Source: Methanobacterium formicicum DSM 3637 (GTDB taxonomy: Archaea; Methanobacteriota; Methanobacteria; Methanobacteriales; Methanobacteriaceae). Taken from it: DNA of 64,000 nt. A program made the position numbers and the translations under genes. Shown here piece after piece: positions 26,489 through 34,621 of this stretch. Location of the stretch: assembly GCF_000302455.1 (NCBI RefSeq), contig NZ_AMPO01000011.1:1-64000 (forward strand), in the 5' to 3' direction. Positions within the stretch are counted from its first letter, which is position 1, and every line of letters starts with the position of its first letter. The notes beneath the pieces are model-generated. The model saw nothing but the letters and a program-made list of their open reading frames with translations. It ran no database searches and had not been told where the DNA came from.

Positions 26489-27903
26489 TTAGGTTCGTGT
26501 TTTGTATTCTGCTTCTTGAAAAATGATTTCAAACTGGGTTCCTTGTTTTAAGTCCAGTTTTATTGTACCATCAAGCTGGTTGGTTAAATTATGTACCAGT
26601 TGCAAACCTAAAGTTTCCTCATTTAAGTAGTCTTTGCTGGGTAATCCTATTCCATTATCACTGATTGTTAAATGCCTCATTTCTCCTATTAGTTTGAGGA
26701 TTATTTCCACCTTTCCTTTTTGTCTTTCTGGAAATGCATTTTTTAAACTGTTTGATACCAGTTCACATATTATTAATCCGCAGGGCATTGCTGTTTCCAG
26801 GTTCAGCTTTATATCATCAACATCAGTCACCAGAGTGATCTGATCTTTCTGGATATGGTAAGAATAAAATAAATCATTAACTAAACTTAGGATGTAGTCA
26901 TGGATGTTTATATTGGTTAAATCCTGTGATTGGTAGAGTTTTTCGTGGACCATTGCCATGGATCTGATTCTGTTTTGACTTTCTTTTAAAACATTAACTG
27001 TTTCTTCCTCTTTCACGTATTGTGTTTCCATGCTGAGTAAACTGGAAATGATCTGCATGTTGTTTTTCACGCGGTGATGGATTTCCCGGAGCAGTGTTTC
27101 TTTTTCAGCTAAAGAATTTTTAAGCTTCTCTTCAGTCATTTTCAGTTCAGTGATATCATGACCAACTCCCTGATACCCTATTAAATTTTCTTCCACTTTT
27201 ATTGGTACCAGATGGGTTTGGCAGCAGTGTGTTTTGCCATTTTTATCAATGAACCTCATTATAAAAGGTTCTTCTGGGTTTGATTCAATTATTCGTTTTA
27301 TGATTTCCTGGCGGCTGTTGATTTTATCTTCAGGATGGAATAACCCCAATTCAGTGAATGTTAGTCCTTTAATATACTCCAAGTCGTGACCCAGATCTTT
27401 AATGCAACATTATTAACATCCAAAATCTGCCCTTCAGGATTTATAAAAACAGTATAATCTGGATTTAACTCAAATAACGATTTATATTTAGCATCACTTT
27501 CTTTTAACAAATTTCCCATTTGTACATGGTGACTGATGTCAAATATTGCAGAAAAAATTAAGTCCTGGTCATCATCCTTTAGCAAACAATTATTGGTTAC
27601 GATTTCTACTATTTTTCCATCTCTATGATTTAACTGACCATAATCAATGGATAATGGTTTTTCCTGTTTAAGTTCTGACCATATTTCTTCATGGTATTTT
27701 GTTTTTAGGTTAAGGTCCATGTCGAATATTTTCATCTGAAGGAGTTCATCTTTTGAATAGCCTGTAATTTCAGAGGTTATTTGATTGACATCAACGATAT
27801 TCCCCTCAAAATCATGTATTAATATGGCTTCAATTGGATTCGTGACCATAAATCTATAATTATCATGATTCAAATTATCCGTAATCTTTTCTTCCTTTTG
27901 CAA
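26489..27903 (-). pseudogene. PAS-PAS histidine kinase (HisKA_2 type) with a one-base frameshift
   Basis: Two overlapping frames together encode a normal sensor kinase of about 471 residues. The first (27903 to about 27400) has a PAS domain (AILIHDFEGNIVDVNQIT, EITGYSKDELLQM) and the start of a second (YKSLFELNPDYTVFINPEG). The second (about 27395 to 26489) has the rest of PAS 2, the H-box LREIHHRVKNNMQIISSLL, the N-box CELVSNSLKNAF and the G-box SDNGIGLP. Restoring one A in the AAA run at 27398-27400 joins them as DVNNVALKDLGHDLEYIKGL. As written, the first frame ends after IWVTTWSILKD. This is a real lesion, an unusual recoding event, or a sequencing error. A close relative at 53570-54987 is broken in the same way at another position. 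It would be a cytoplasmic, soluble sensor without membrane helices. Confidence 0.85.
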
Positions 27904-28080
27904 TTAAACACTCCCTCTATTGAGGAATATTTCACCTTTTTCATGTTTTTAAAGATTGATCTTGTCAGATTTTTCTTTAATCTTTCATTAGCTCCTAATC
28001 ACGCTGAGATAATTAGATTTCCTATCAATATTTCGCTCAGGTTTTATTTTTTTCCTGATTTCAGGTTATAATATAATATT

Positions 28081-28157
28081 TACAAAATTGCTTACGTGGC
28101 ACATAGTTTTCACAATAACTTAAGCATTAAAACTATTTTTGTGACGAATTTCACGAA
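28081..28157. promoter_or_regulatory. Operator-like element shared with the second kinase locus
   Basis: GTGGCACATAGTTTTCACAA is followed by GCATTAAAAC and TTTTTGTGAC-GAATT-TCACGAA. The same ordered elements occur at 55051-55120, upstream of the second PAS kinase, where the last one is a near-perfect inverted repeat TTTTGTGA-N6-TCACAAAA. Here it lies 180-255 bases upstream of the kinase start at 27903. Confidence 0.45.
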
Positions 28158-28322
28158 GTAAGTGATTTAATACTAAATAAATCAAGGAATTTTATAATGG
28201 AATTCCTCTTTCGGTTATTGATTGTTCAGATAATTTAAGAAGTATAACTGCAGGAAAAATCTTTAAATACCAATTTCTATTTTTATTGTGCTTATTCTAT
28301 CTTTAAGTCAATAAAAAAAAAT

Positions 28323-28352
28323 AAGAATAGATAAAAAATTTATCTATTTCTT
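28323..28352. terminator. Inverted repeat at the end of a gene remnant
   Basis: AAGAATAGATAAA is followed four bases later by TTTATCTATTTCTT, giving a stem of about 12 pairs with one bulge. It overlaps the stop codon (28344-28346) of the open segment to its right, so it may be that gene's old terminator. Confidence 0.4.
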
Positions 28353-28490
28353 TTCTATTTTAATTCGTATTGGAGACTTTATGTCCCTTTTCCTGATCTG
28401 CCATCCCACAAATAGAATCAAGATCATAATGATCAACCAGCTAGGGAATAAATTCAAATAAAAATTGGATGATTCATGCAGATAAGGTTT
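28344..28490 (-). pseudogene. Possible orphan 3' fragment: one membrane helix with basic tail
   Basis: In the gene-free stretch 27904-28563 the minus strand is open for 48 codons after a TGA at 28491. It encodes a helix, LFPSWLIIMILILFVGW, followed by QIRKRDIKSP and a Lys/Arg-rich end before TAG. A helix capped by a basic cytoplasmic tail is the usual C-terminus of a surface-anchored protein. No good start or ribosome-binding site is present. I read it as the tail of a deleted gene, with low confidence. Confidence 0.3.
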
Positions 28491-28563
28491 TCACTGATAA
28501 AATTTTGTTAATAAAAAAATAAGCTAAAATTTATAAATTGCAAACGTTTAAGAAGGGGTTTAC

Positions 28564-29025
28564 TTAAGATCCTTCTTCCTTTTGGCGTATCAAAAAACCA
28601 TTTTGGATTAACATTGAATATTTGTGCTTAGAATATTTGTTATAAGAGGCAATGTCCGTGAACCGTGAATGAATGTTTTTATCTTTGTATTTGAATTGTG
28701 CGGATACTATGCCTAATTTTTGAGATTGAGTTTTTATACCATCTTTTTCAAGGAGTTCTTTTGTTTTGTGGACTTCAATAGAATTCTGAAAAACACCAAG
28801 ACATGGAATTTTCTCATAGTCGTAAATAAAATTAATAATAGGAATTGTAACGTGGGCAAATTCATAGGTAACTGGTGGTGCAACTGGCCCTGTTTTTAAA
28901 CTGAAGATAACATCGGTTAGTATAATGTTCATTTTGGATTCACTAACCGTGTATCCTGCAATGACCTTATTGATTATATCTGAATATTTTTTAGTTATTA
29001 GTGAGGGTTTTTTGTCATTGTCCAT
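28564..29025 (-). CDS. Hypothetical protein
   Basis: I do not recognise this 153-residue protein. It is basic and soluble, with no membrane helix. It contains MNIILTDVIFSLKTGPVAPP, FAHVTIPIINFIYDYEKIPC and a lysine-rich C-terminal third. ATG 29025 is used because GGGAGG lies 9 nt upstream; a TTG three codons earlier would sit directly on the ribosome-binding site. It is a single leftward gene flanked by long AT-rich spacers, so it is probably transcribed alone. Low-GC composition and isolation may indicate acquisition, but the evidence is weak. Confidence 0.6.
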   Translation of the reverse strand: MDNDKKPSLITKKYSDIINKVIAGYTVSESKMNIILTDVIFSLKTGPVAPPVTYEFAHVTIPIINFIYDYEKIPCLGVFQNSIEVHKTKELLEKDGIKTQSQKLGIVSAQFKYKDKNIHSRFTDIASYNKYSKHKYSMLIQNGFLIRQKEEGS

Positions 29026-29034
29026 TTTATCCAA

Positions 29035-29384
29035 CCTCCCTATAAATTAACTCCCCATAACTATACATTATACATCTTTTTTAACAATTAAAGCTTTTTA
29101 ATATTTGATTTTTTTTTATTGGAATTAGTTAAGCTGTTAAGATGTGAAAAAATGTAGATTCATGGATTTTTTCAGATTTTTAATCAATTGATGATTTTAT
29201 GAATTGGAAGTATGAGTAAATTTTGAACTAGTTTAAGTAAGTCAGTTTGATTACTAAGCCTGATTGAATTAGAGTTTCTAGAACAAATAATGGATATATG
29301 GAATTTAGATAAAGGTAATGAATATAATAAATGGAATTATTAATAACATTCTTCCTCTATCTATTTTTCCACATAATATCATTT
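29035..29384. other. AT-rich intergenic region
   Basis: I see no gene, repeat array or convincing hairpin in this stretch between two leftward genes. It should hold the promoter of the hypothetical gene at 28564-29025. Confidence 0.4.
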
Positions 29385-29966
29385 TCATTTCATTAAAATC
29401 TCATCAGGCCGACAAACAGCAATCCCGGTATCTTCACCCAGTTCTTCTATTTGGATTATCCAGTCTGTGTTTTTATTATGGTATTCAAGGTTCAGCTTGT
29501 CATACAATTCACCGGATATCTGATTGATTAATTTATCTGGTGAAATGATACTGTCTAGGCCCCTCAACCCCTCATCTTTCAATTGGCATTGTACTGTGAA
29601 AGATTCATTCTTATCTATCTTCTGGGATGCCAGTTTAAGAATATCTTTAATTACACTCTCCACTGGTGAAGATACTACTGAATCTAGGGGAACTGCTCTT
29701 TCAATGGCAATAGTTGAAGTTTTTCTCAGTTGATTTATGGTTTCAGCGGGGTTTACGTTCATTTCTACAGTAACTATGTCATAAAACTCTGATTCGGTGA
29801 TATAGAACCAAGCATCTGTGGAGGTAAGTGCAGTTTCTATTTCCTCAATTCCTTTATCTTCTGTTTTTATGCCTTTTATTCCATATTCTGCAAAGTCACC
29901 ATCTTCTTTAAATTTTACCATTAAAACAAAACAATCTACATTTTTTTCAGATTTTTTATTGTTCAT
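29385..29966 (-). CDS. THUMP-domain RNA-binding protein
   Basis: This 193-residue protein starts CFVLMVKFKEDGDFAEYGIK and has the THUMP pattern in its second half: ESFTVQCQLKD, then LINQISGELYDKLNLEYHNK, then WIIQIEELGEDTGIAVCRPD. THUMP domains bind the acceptor side of tRNA. Archaea carry stand-alone THUMP proteins of this length (COG1818-like) with no catalytic domain, whose roles are unclear. A GGGGGTTATT sequence precedes the ATG. It is transcribed away from the pilin genes; no operon partner is visible. Confidence 0.75.
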   Translation of the reverse strand: MNNKKSEKNVDCFVLMVKFKEDGDFAEYGIKGIKTEDKGIEEIETALTSTDAWFYITESEFYDIVTVEMNVNPAETINQLRKTSTIAIERAVPLDSVVSSPVESVIKDILKLASQKIDKNESFTVQCQLKDEGLRGLDSIISPDKLINQISGELYDKLNLEYHNKNTDWIIQIEELGEDTGIAVCRPDEILMK

Positions 29967-30023
29967 TTAATAACCCCCTCACCCCTCAGTGGGATAAGAT
30001 ATTCGATAAGTATTAATAATAGT

Positions 30024-30488
30024 ATGAAGTTAATAAATTTTATGGTATTTTTGCTTACTAATGATCAGTCAGCAACTCTTAATATTGATTTTGTGATCTC
30101 AATGTTGTTTCTGCTGGTAATTATTGGCAGTGTTTTTAGCATTGCTGAAGGACGTTTTGAAACAGTGAATAAAGCCGATGAAGCTGCACAGGCACGTTCC
30201 ATTTCAGAAAAAGTTGCTATAACCATTGAAGAAGTTTATGCAGGTGGAGAAGGTCATGAAATAAAAATTGAAATGCCACCAGATATAAAAGGGTCAAATT
30301 ATGATGTAAGCGTTAATCAGTCCGGAGTATTGATTCAAGTGGGTGGTTGGAGCGGATATTCCTATTCTTTTTTTAAAAAGATTTCTAACTATAATCTGAA
30401 CCAGGAAGAAGTAACAATGCACCCCAATAAAAATTACACTGTTAGAAATGTAAAAGATGGTAAAAGTAATAAGGTGATAATATTTTAA
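30024..30488 (+). CDS. Pilin-like secreted protein with one N-terminal helix
   Basis: This 154-residue protein has a short N-terminus, a segment NDQSATLNIDFVISMLFLLV and a single hydrophobic helix, then a hydrophilic beta-rich body (VSVNQSGVLIQVGGWSGYSY). The polar residues with an acidic residue just before the helix resemble a divergent class III (archaeal type IV pilin) signal, but the consensus GQ-S-E-F is not fully present. The neighbour 30646-31140 has a clear class III signal, which strengthens the reading. No ribosome-binding site precedes ATG 30024; another in-frame ATG is at 30042. It may be a minor pilin. Confidence 0.6.
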   Translation: MKLINFMVFLLTNDQSATLNIDFVISMLFLLVIIGSVFSIAEGRFETVNKADEAAQARSISEKVAITIEEVYAGGEGHEIKIEMPPDIKGSNYDVSVNQSGVLIQVGGWSGYSYSFFKKISNYNLNQEEVTMHPNKNYTVRNVKDGKSNKVIIF

Positions 30489-30645
30489 AAATTCAATCCT
30501 ACCCCTGCAATTATTACTTTCTCCCTATTCTTACACTCCCCTTATCTCCACTTATTACTTTTTCTTTCTTCTTACGTTTCCATATTATTCCTAGCATCTC
30601 CCTTATTCCTATAATTATTCCCCTCCCCCAAAGTGATGATTTAAT
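30489..30645 (+). other. Pyrimidine-rich spacer between the two pilin-like genes
   Basis: Almost all of 30500-30635 is C or T on the coding strand, with repeats such as TTATTACTTTCTCCCT, TTATTACTTTTTCTTT and TTATTCCTATAATTATTCCC. U/C-rich RNA of this kind is unstructured and may act as an archaeal terminator for the first gene or as a leader for the second. Confidence 0.5.
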
Positions 30646-31140
30646 ATGGACATTAAAGGACAGCTTCCCATTGAATTTCTATTAATGGTGGGTTTAAGTG
30701 TGATAATTTTAATTCCTCTGACTGTTGCTCTATCTGATTCGGTTGAACTCAATCAGGCCATGAGTGCCGCCAGAACAGGGGCGATGCAGGGCGCAATATC
30801 TGATAGTCTGGCCATATATCCTACTGAAAGTTTCCAGGATTATACTAGGGAAAATCAGCGATTGCTCAACCCTTCTGGAGTAAAAATTCTTAAAATCACC
30901 TATTCAAATCAGGGATTCCACCAGGGTTATCAGAAGACCAAGATTCAACTTAAAATCTATGCATCAGCCCCACAGGTTAATAATAAAACAGATAGAAACT
31001 GCTTAGGGGATAGGATCAACTTCAATGCTCGAAAAAAAATAACAGAATCATTCAATACAGAAGATCTTACCAATACTCTTTACAATCCTGCTTTTTCAGA
31101 AAGGTATGTATTCACCACTGCCGATGTCCAGTGGCAGTAG
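30646..31140 (+). CDS. Archaeal type IV pilin-like protein with class III signal peptide
   Basis: This 164-residue protein begins MDIKGQLPIEFLLMVGL: K-G-Q, then Glu at +5 after the cleavage point and Phe at +6, followed by a hydrophobic helix. This is the class III signal processed by the prepilin peptidase EppA in methanogens (family knowledge). The body is mostly polar with an AAR-rich amphipathic stretch after the helix, as in pilins. GTGATG lies 6-7 nt upstream of the ATG. It precedes the Roadblock/GTPase operon by 322 bases in the same direction. It is either a structural or a minor pilin; no prepilin peptidase, ATPase or platform protein is seen in the window. Confidence 0.78.
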   Translation: MDIKGQLPIEFLLMVGLSVIILIPLTVALSDSVELNQAMSAARTGAMQGAISDSLAIYPTESFQDYTRENQRLLNPSGVKILKITYSNQGFHQGYQKTKIQLKIYASAPQVNNKTDRNCLGDRINFNARKKITESFNTEDLTNTLYNPAFSERYVFTTADVQWQ

Positions 31141-31462
31141 AATATTCATGTAGCTTTAATTCTTAATGTAATGAATTGAAAGCTAACAAATTGAAAGTCT
31201 CCTGTTTTTGGAGAATAATAAAGAAAATTTAAAACATTTAAAAAACAATTTATTATTGTACAATTATAGTAGCACCGATCACAATGAAGAAGGCTGCTGT
31301 TTAAAGATGAGCTATTTATCTTACTGCTCATTTTATTCAGAATTCCGGGTTAATTTCAGAATTTGAATTCATTAAGATAAGGGTATAAAGATAATAGTAT
31401 TATAAGATAAGTTAGGGTTATAATATAAATGGAGCCTAAATAATCATAAATGAGGGAAATAA
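31141..31462 (+). promoter_or_regulatory. Leader and promoter region of the Roadblock/GTPase operon
   Basis: A small hairpin ATGAGC (31307-31312) / GCTCAT (31326-31331) followed by TTT may end the upstream transcript. AT boxes at 31384-31390 (TATAAAG) and 31419-31429 (TATAATATAAA) are TATA candidates for the downstream operon. GAGGG lies 7 nt before the ATG at 31463. Confidence 0.4.
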
Positions 31463-31840
31463 ATGGCCAAGACTAAGAAAGAAGAGCTGGACGATGTGCT
31501 CACAGCCCTTATCCAGGTAGGGCAGATCAAGGCCTGCGGAATAGTTTCTAAAGAGGGACTTTTGATTAACTCCAGAACTCCCCCTGATGTTGATGCCCGT
31601 ATCTTCTCTGCATTATGTTCCACTATAATGGGAGCAGCAGAAGCAGCATCAGGACAGATGACCACTGGTAAAGTTAGTCAGATTTCAGTTAAAACTGAAA
31701 AAGGAACCATAGTCCTAATACCTGCTGGTTCTAAATCTATTTTAACTGCTTTAACAGAACCTGAAGCCCAGTTAGGCCTGATATTCTTTGAAATGGAATC
31801 CATAGCCCAGCAAGTAATCCAGATTATGGGTGGTATGTAA
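31463..31840 (+). CDS. Roadblock/LC7 domain protein (MglB-like)
   Basis: This 125-residue single-domain protein has the Roadblock fold pattern: an N-terminal helix (ELDDVLTALIQVGQIKACGI), VSKEGLLINSRTP, a helix around ARIFSALCSTIMGAAEAASG, the strand pair KVSQISVKTEKGTIVLIPAG, and a final helix EMESIAQQVIQIMG. Roadblock proteins dimerise and regulate small GTPases; MglB is the GAP for MglA in bacteria. The next gene, starting on the base after this stop, contains a small GTPase domain, which makes a direct GTPase-regulator pair likely. A GAGGG ribosome-binding site is present. It is the first gene of an operon reaching at least to 35115. Confidence 0.9.
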   Translation: MAKTKKEELDDVLTALIQVGQIKACGIVSKEGLLINSRTPPDVDARIFSALCSTIMGAAEAASGQMTTGKVSQISVKTEKGTIVLIPAGSKSILTALTEPEAQLGLIFFEMESIAQQVIQIMGGM

Positions 31841-33013
31841 ATGAAGCAAACTCACATTCCCCAGTTGGATGAGTTTCTGGGAGGAGGGATACCCGAAGGA
31901 TCATCGGTACTGTTTTATGCTGATCCCGGAGTTGAGTGTGAGGCTTTTGGTTACCAAACCCTGCAAAGCCGGTTGGAAGAGGGGGATCCAGGTTTCATAT
32001 TCACCAACGTGACAGAACCCAGCTCCATAATTTATGAATTTGATAAATTTGGATGGGACATTGGAAAAAGTGTGGATGAGGGAATGGCTTTTTTCATTGA
32101 TGGATGTTCATATTTTATAGGGGCCCCTGTAACTGCTAAATATTCTATAAAAGATTATTCTCAAGTAGAACAGGTTGTTATTGATGGAATAATAGATGTT
32201 CAGGATGGTGTTGGGGTTATAAATAATGTTTCAACCTTAATTGACTATCTGGGTGAAAATGAAACTGTTCAAATTATAAAAAAATGGAACCAAATTGCAA
32301 AATCTAAAAATACTATTTTATTGTACATATTCACAGAATGGGATTATGAAACAGAATTAGTTGATGAAATTAAAGGATCAATGGACTGCCTGGTTAATCT
32401 AAACACCATTGAAGAAAGAGTTATCATTGGACAGGGGTTCATGGTCACCAGAGCATCCTGGACCACTCCACCCAGCAGCATGGTACTTTTCAATATATTA
32501 CGTCCTGGTGGAATAAAAATATTCATACCAAAAATCCTGGTGACTGGACCATTTAACGCAGGAAAATCCAGTTTTGTTAAAAAAATAGCCTCTAATTCAG
32601 TTTCGGTAGACAAAATGGCTCTGGGTCAGGTTCCAACCACAGTAGCTATGGATATAGGACACATGGATTACAAAGGATTTGAAGCCGATATTTTTGGAAC
32701 ACCCGGTCAGGAACGCTTCGATCTGATACTGGATGTTCTCTCCAAAGAAGCAGTGGGCGCATTTATCCTCCTGGATTCAACTGATCCTAAAACATTTGCC
32801 CGGGCCAAAGAAATGATAAAAAAGTGCAGGGCAGAAGCCATACCAAAGGTTATTGTAGCCAACAAACAGGATCTTCCAGATTCATTATCCATAAATGAAA
32901 TAAGGAAAGTTATGAACATAGATGAAAGTATACCCATAATCCCAGTAAGTACACTTCATGATGAAGGGATTACCAATGCTCAAGATGCACTTTTAAAAAT
33001 ACTCTATAGGTGA
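31841..33013 (+). CDS. RecA/KaiC-like domain fused to a small Ras-like GTPase
   Basis: The protein has 390 residues. The first 220 resemble a KaiC/RadA-type ATPase (IPQLDEFLGGGIPEGSSVLF; FIFTNVTEPSSIIYEFDKFG), but the Walker A segment reads YADPGVECEAFG and lacks GK[ST], so ATP binding there is probably lost. The last 160 residues are a small GTPase: G1 GPFNAGKSS (236-244), G3 FGTPGQERF (285-293), with Gly in place of the usual Asp of DxxG, and G4 NKQD (341-344), ending with the expected C-terminal helix. It starts directly after the Roadblock gene stop, with GGTGG as ribosome-binding site. I infer a nucleotide switch controlled by the Roadblock protein and relayed to the KaiC-like ATPases next door. 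Confidence 0.88.
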   Translation: MKQTHIPQLDEFLGGGIPEGSSVLFYADPGVECEAFGYQTLQSRLEEGDPGFIFTNVTEPSSIIYEFDKFGWDIGKSVDEGMAFFIDGCSYFIGAPVTAKYSIKDYSQVEQVVIDGIIDVQDGVGVINNVSTLIDYLGENETVQIIKKWNQIAKSKNTILLYIFTEWDYETELVDEIKGSMDCLVNLNTIEERVIIGQGFMVTRASWTTPPSSMVLFNILRPGGIKIFIPKILVTGPFNAGKSSFVKKIASNSVSVDKMALGQVPTTVAMDIGHMDYKGFEADIFGTPGQERFDLILDVLSKEAVGAFILLDSTDPKTFARAKEMIKKCRAEAIPKVIVANKQDLPDSLSINEIRKVMNIDESIPIIPVSTLHDEGITNAQDALLKILYR

Positions 33014-33017
33014 ACCC

Positions 33018-33743
33018 ATGATAGTTCGTATTACCTCAGGTATACCTGGTTTTGATGAATTAACCTCCCCTATGAATGATCAAAGCCCTGGTTTGGGTGG
33101 GATCCCTGAAAACACAGTAACCCTTATTTATGGTCCCGAAGGAGTTGGAAAATCCATATTCTGTTCTGAGTTTGCTTACAATGGATTATCCCATGATGAG
33201 CCATGTCTTTATTTAACAACCGACCTTGGAATAGAAGATATTTATGAAAATATGCTGGATATGGGAATTAAAATTGATGGATATCTTGAAAACGAAATGT
33301 TACACATCATTGATGCATCTGGAAGTGGTACTGAATTTGAAAATTCAAACATATACCAATCATCAAATGTAAAAAACCCCACCGACATCCTGGTTAAGGT
33401 AACCAGAGGTTTGAATTTTATCACTGAAAATAATCCACGTTCTCGGGGAGTTATAGACTCTGTGACCACCATATTAGAATCTAATGATGAAATGTTAATA
33501 ATGAGGGTTTTGAAAACCTACATTTTGAGGGTAAAAGAGGCAGGGGGTACTGCCGTAATCACCCACATGGAAGGTGCATCAGATCCTCATATAGAGGTAC
33601 TTATTAAGTCAATGGTTGATAACATCGTTAAAATGGATGGAGAAACCATAATTATTGAAGCCATGAAAGGCATTGGAAAAAAAGAAGCTCCCTACCATAT
33701 GAGCAAAGAAGGTATTACTGTGGGTAAAGGGAGATCAATCTAA
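33018..33743 (+). CDS. KaiC/RadA-like RecA-superfamily ATPase
   Basis: This 241-residue single-domain ATPase has an N-terminal ITSGIPGFDELTS and GGIPENTVTLIYGPEGVGKS with an intact Walker A (GPEGVGKS near residue 40). YLTTDLGIEDIYENML and SRGVIDSVTTILESN give the Walker-B-type strand. Its length and layout fit the archaeal KaiC-like group that includes FlaH/ArlH and GvpD-like proteins, with one RecA core. GGTGAACCC precedes the ATG, only 4 bases after the fusion gene. The end of the gene (GKGRSI and stop) is the first unit of a 20-bp array. It is a likely partner or effector of the GTPase-Roadblock pair; its target is unknown. Confidence 0.86.
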   Translation: MIVRITSGIPGFDELTSPMNDQSPGLGGIPENTVTLIYGPEGVGKSIFCSEFAYNGLSHDEPCLYLTTDLGIEDIYENMLDMGIKIDGYLENEMLHIIDASGSGTEFENSNIYQSSNVKNPTDILVKVTRGLNFITENNPRSRGVIDSVTTILESNDEMLIMRVLKTYILRVKEAGGTAVITHMEGASDPHIEVLIKSMVDNIVKMDGETIIIEAMKGIGKKEAPYHMSKEGITVGKGRSI

Positions 33744-33863
33744 GTAAAGGTAGATCAATCCAATTAAATGGAGATCAATCTAAGTAAAGGTAGATTAATC
33801 TAAGTAAAGGTAGATCAATCCAAGTAAGGGGAGATTAATCCAGGTAAAGGGAGATAAATCCCT
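33724..33863. repeat. Tandem array, seven 20-bp units, first unit is the last 20 bases of the upstream gene
   Basis: GTAAAGGGAGATCAATCTAA (33724-33743) ends with the stop codon of the KaiC-like gene. Six further units follow at exact 20-base steps, each with one to six changes, through 33863. The next gene starts 44 bases later, so the array separates two paralogous ATPase genes inside the operon. Confidence 0.92.
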
Positions 33864-33907
33864 AATTAAAGAGAAGATCAATCAGAATAATAGGGCGTAG
33901 TGATAAA

Positions 33908-34621
33908 ATGAGCACTTATGAATCAGGTGTACCTGAACTGGATCAACTTATATCATCAACCGGGAAACTGGATGGTTTTCCAAAAAACACCACCACCCTG
34001 GTTTACGGACCACCCAAGGTGGGTAAATCCATTTTTTCTTATCAGTTTACATATCATGGGCTGAGTATTAAAGAACCCTGCCTCTATATCACAGCAGATG
34101 ATGGAATGAAACAATTCCAACAGAACATGATGGATTTCGGATGGTTCCTGCAAAATTCAATAGATGAAAACCTTCTGTATGTTATTGATCCAATATCCGC
34201 ACTTTCAGGAGCTCAAATTGAAAATACCAACACCTACACTTTATCTAAAATTAATGACCCCACCGATTTCATGGTTAAAGTTGGATTGGGAACTCGTTTT
34301 GTTTTCAAAAGATCAAATGAATTCCGTTCTGTTATTGATTCGCTCACCACATTTTTCACATTTAACCCGGAAGCAATGGTTATCCGATTTTTAAAAACAT
34401 ACCTGCGGCGGTTAACCGAAGCCGGTGCCACGGTTGTTGTTAATTATACTGAAGGTGTAGCCAGTGAGAATACAGAGAAAATATTGAAATCTATTGTGGA
34501 TAACAAAATAATGCTCGATGGAAATTATTTAACATTCAAATCCGGTTCTGATCTCATTGTAACCGCAGATTATGAAATCACAGATAAAGGGCTAATTTTA
34601 GGAAAGGGTGAGATATTGTGA
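33908..34621 (+). CDS. KaiC/RadA-like RecA-superfamily ATPase (paralogue)
   Basis: This 237-residue protein is similar over its whole length to the gene at 33018. Walker A is GPPKVGKS, followed by YQFTYHGLSIKEPCLYITAD; SVIDSLTTFFTFN gives the Walker-B-like strand, and LGKGEIL corresponds to the VGKGRSI end of its paralogue. GTGAT lies 4 nt before the ATG. The next gene begins inside its stop codon, so those two are tightly coupled. Two KaiC-like ATPases side by side suggest a hetero-oligomer or divergent duplicates with separate partners. Confidence 0.86.
   Translation: MSTYESGVPELDQLISSTGKLDGFPKNTTTLVYGPPKVGKSIFSYQFTYHGLSIKEPCLYITADDGMKQFQQNMMDFGWFLQNSIDENLLYVIDPISALSGAQIENTNTYTLSKINDPTDFMVKVGLGTRFVFKRSNEFRSVIDSLTTFFTFNPEAMVIRFLKTYLRRLTEAGATVVVNYTEGVASENTEKILKSIVDNKIMLDGNYLTFKSGSDLIVTADYEITDKGLILGKGEIL

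Noticed and set aside
27361..27405. Programmed -1 frameshift joining the two kinase frames
   Set aside because: The sequence around the shift (GCATTAAAGATC) does not contain a standard X-XXY-YYZ slippery heptamer, and the paralogue is broken at a different place; a plain deletion is simpler.
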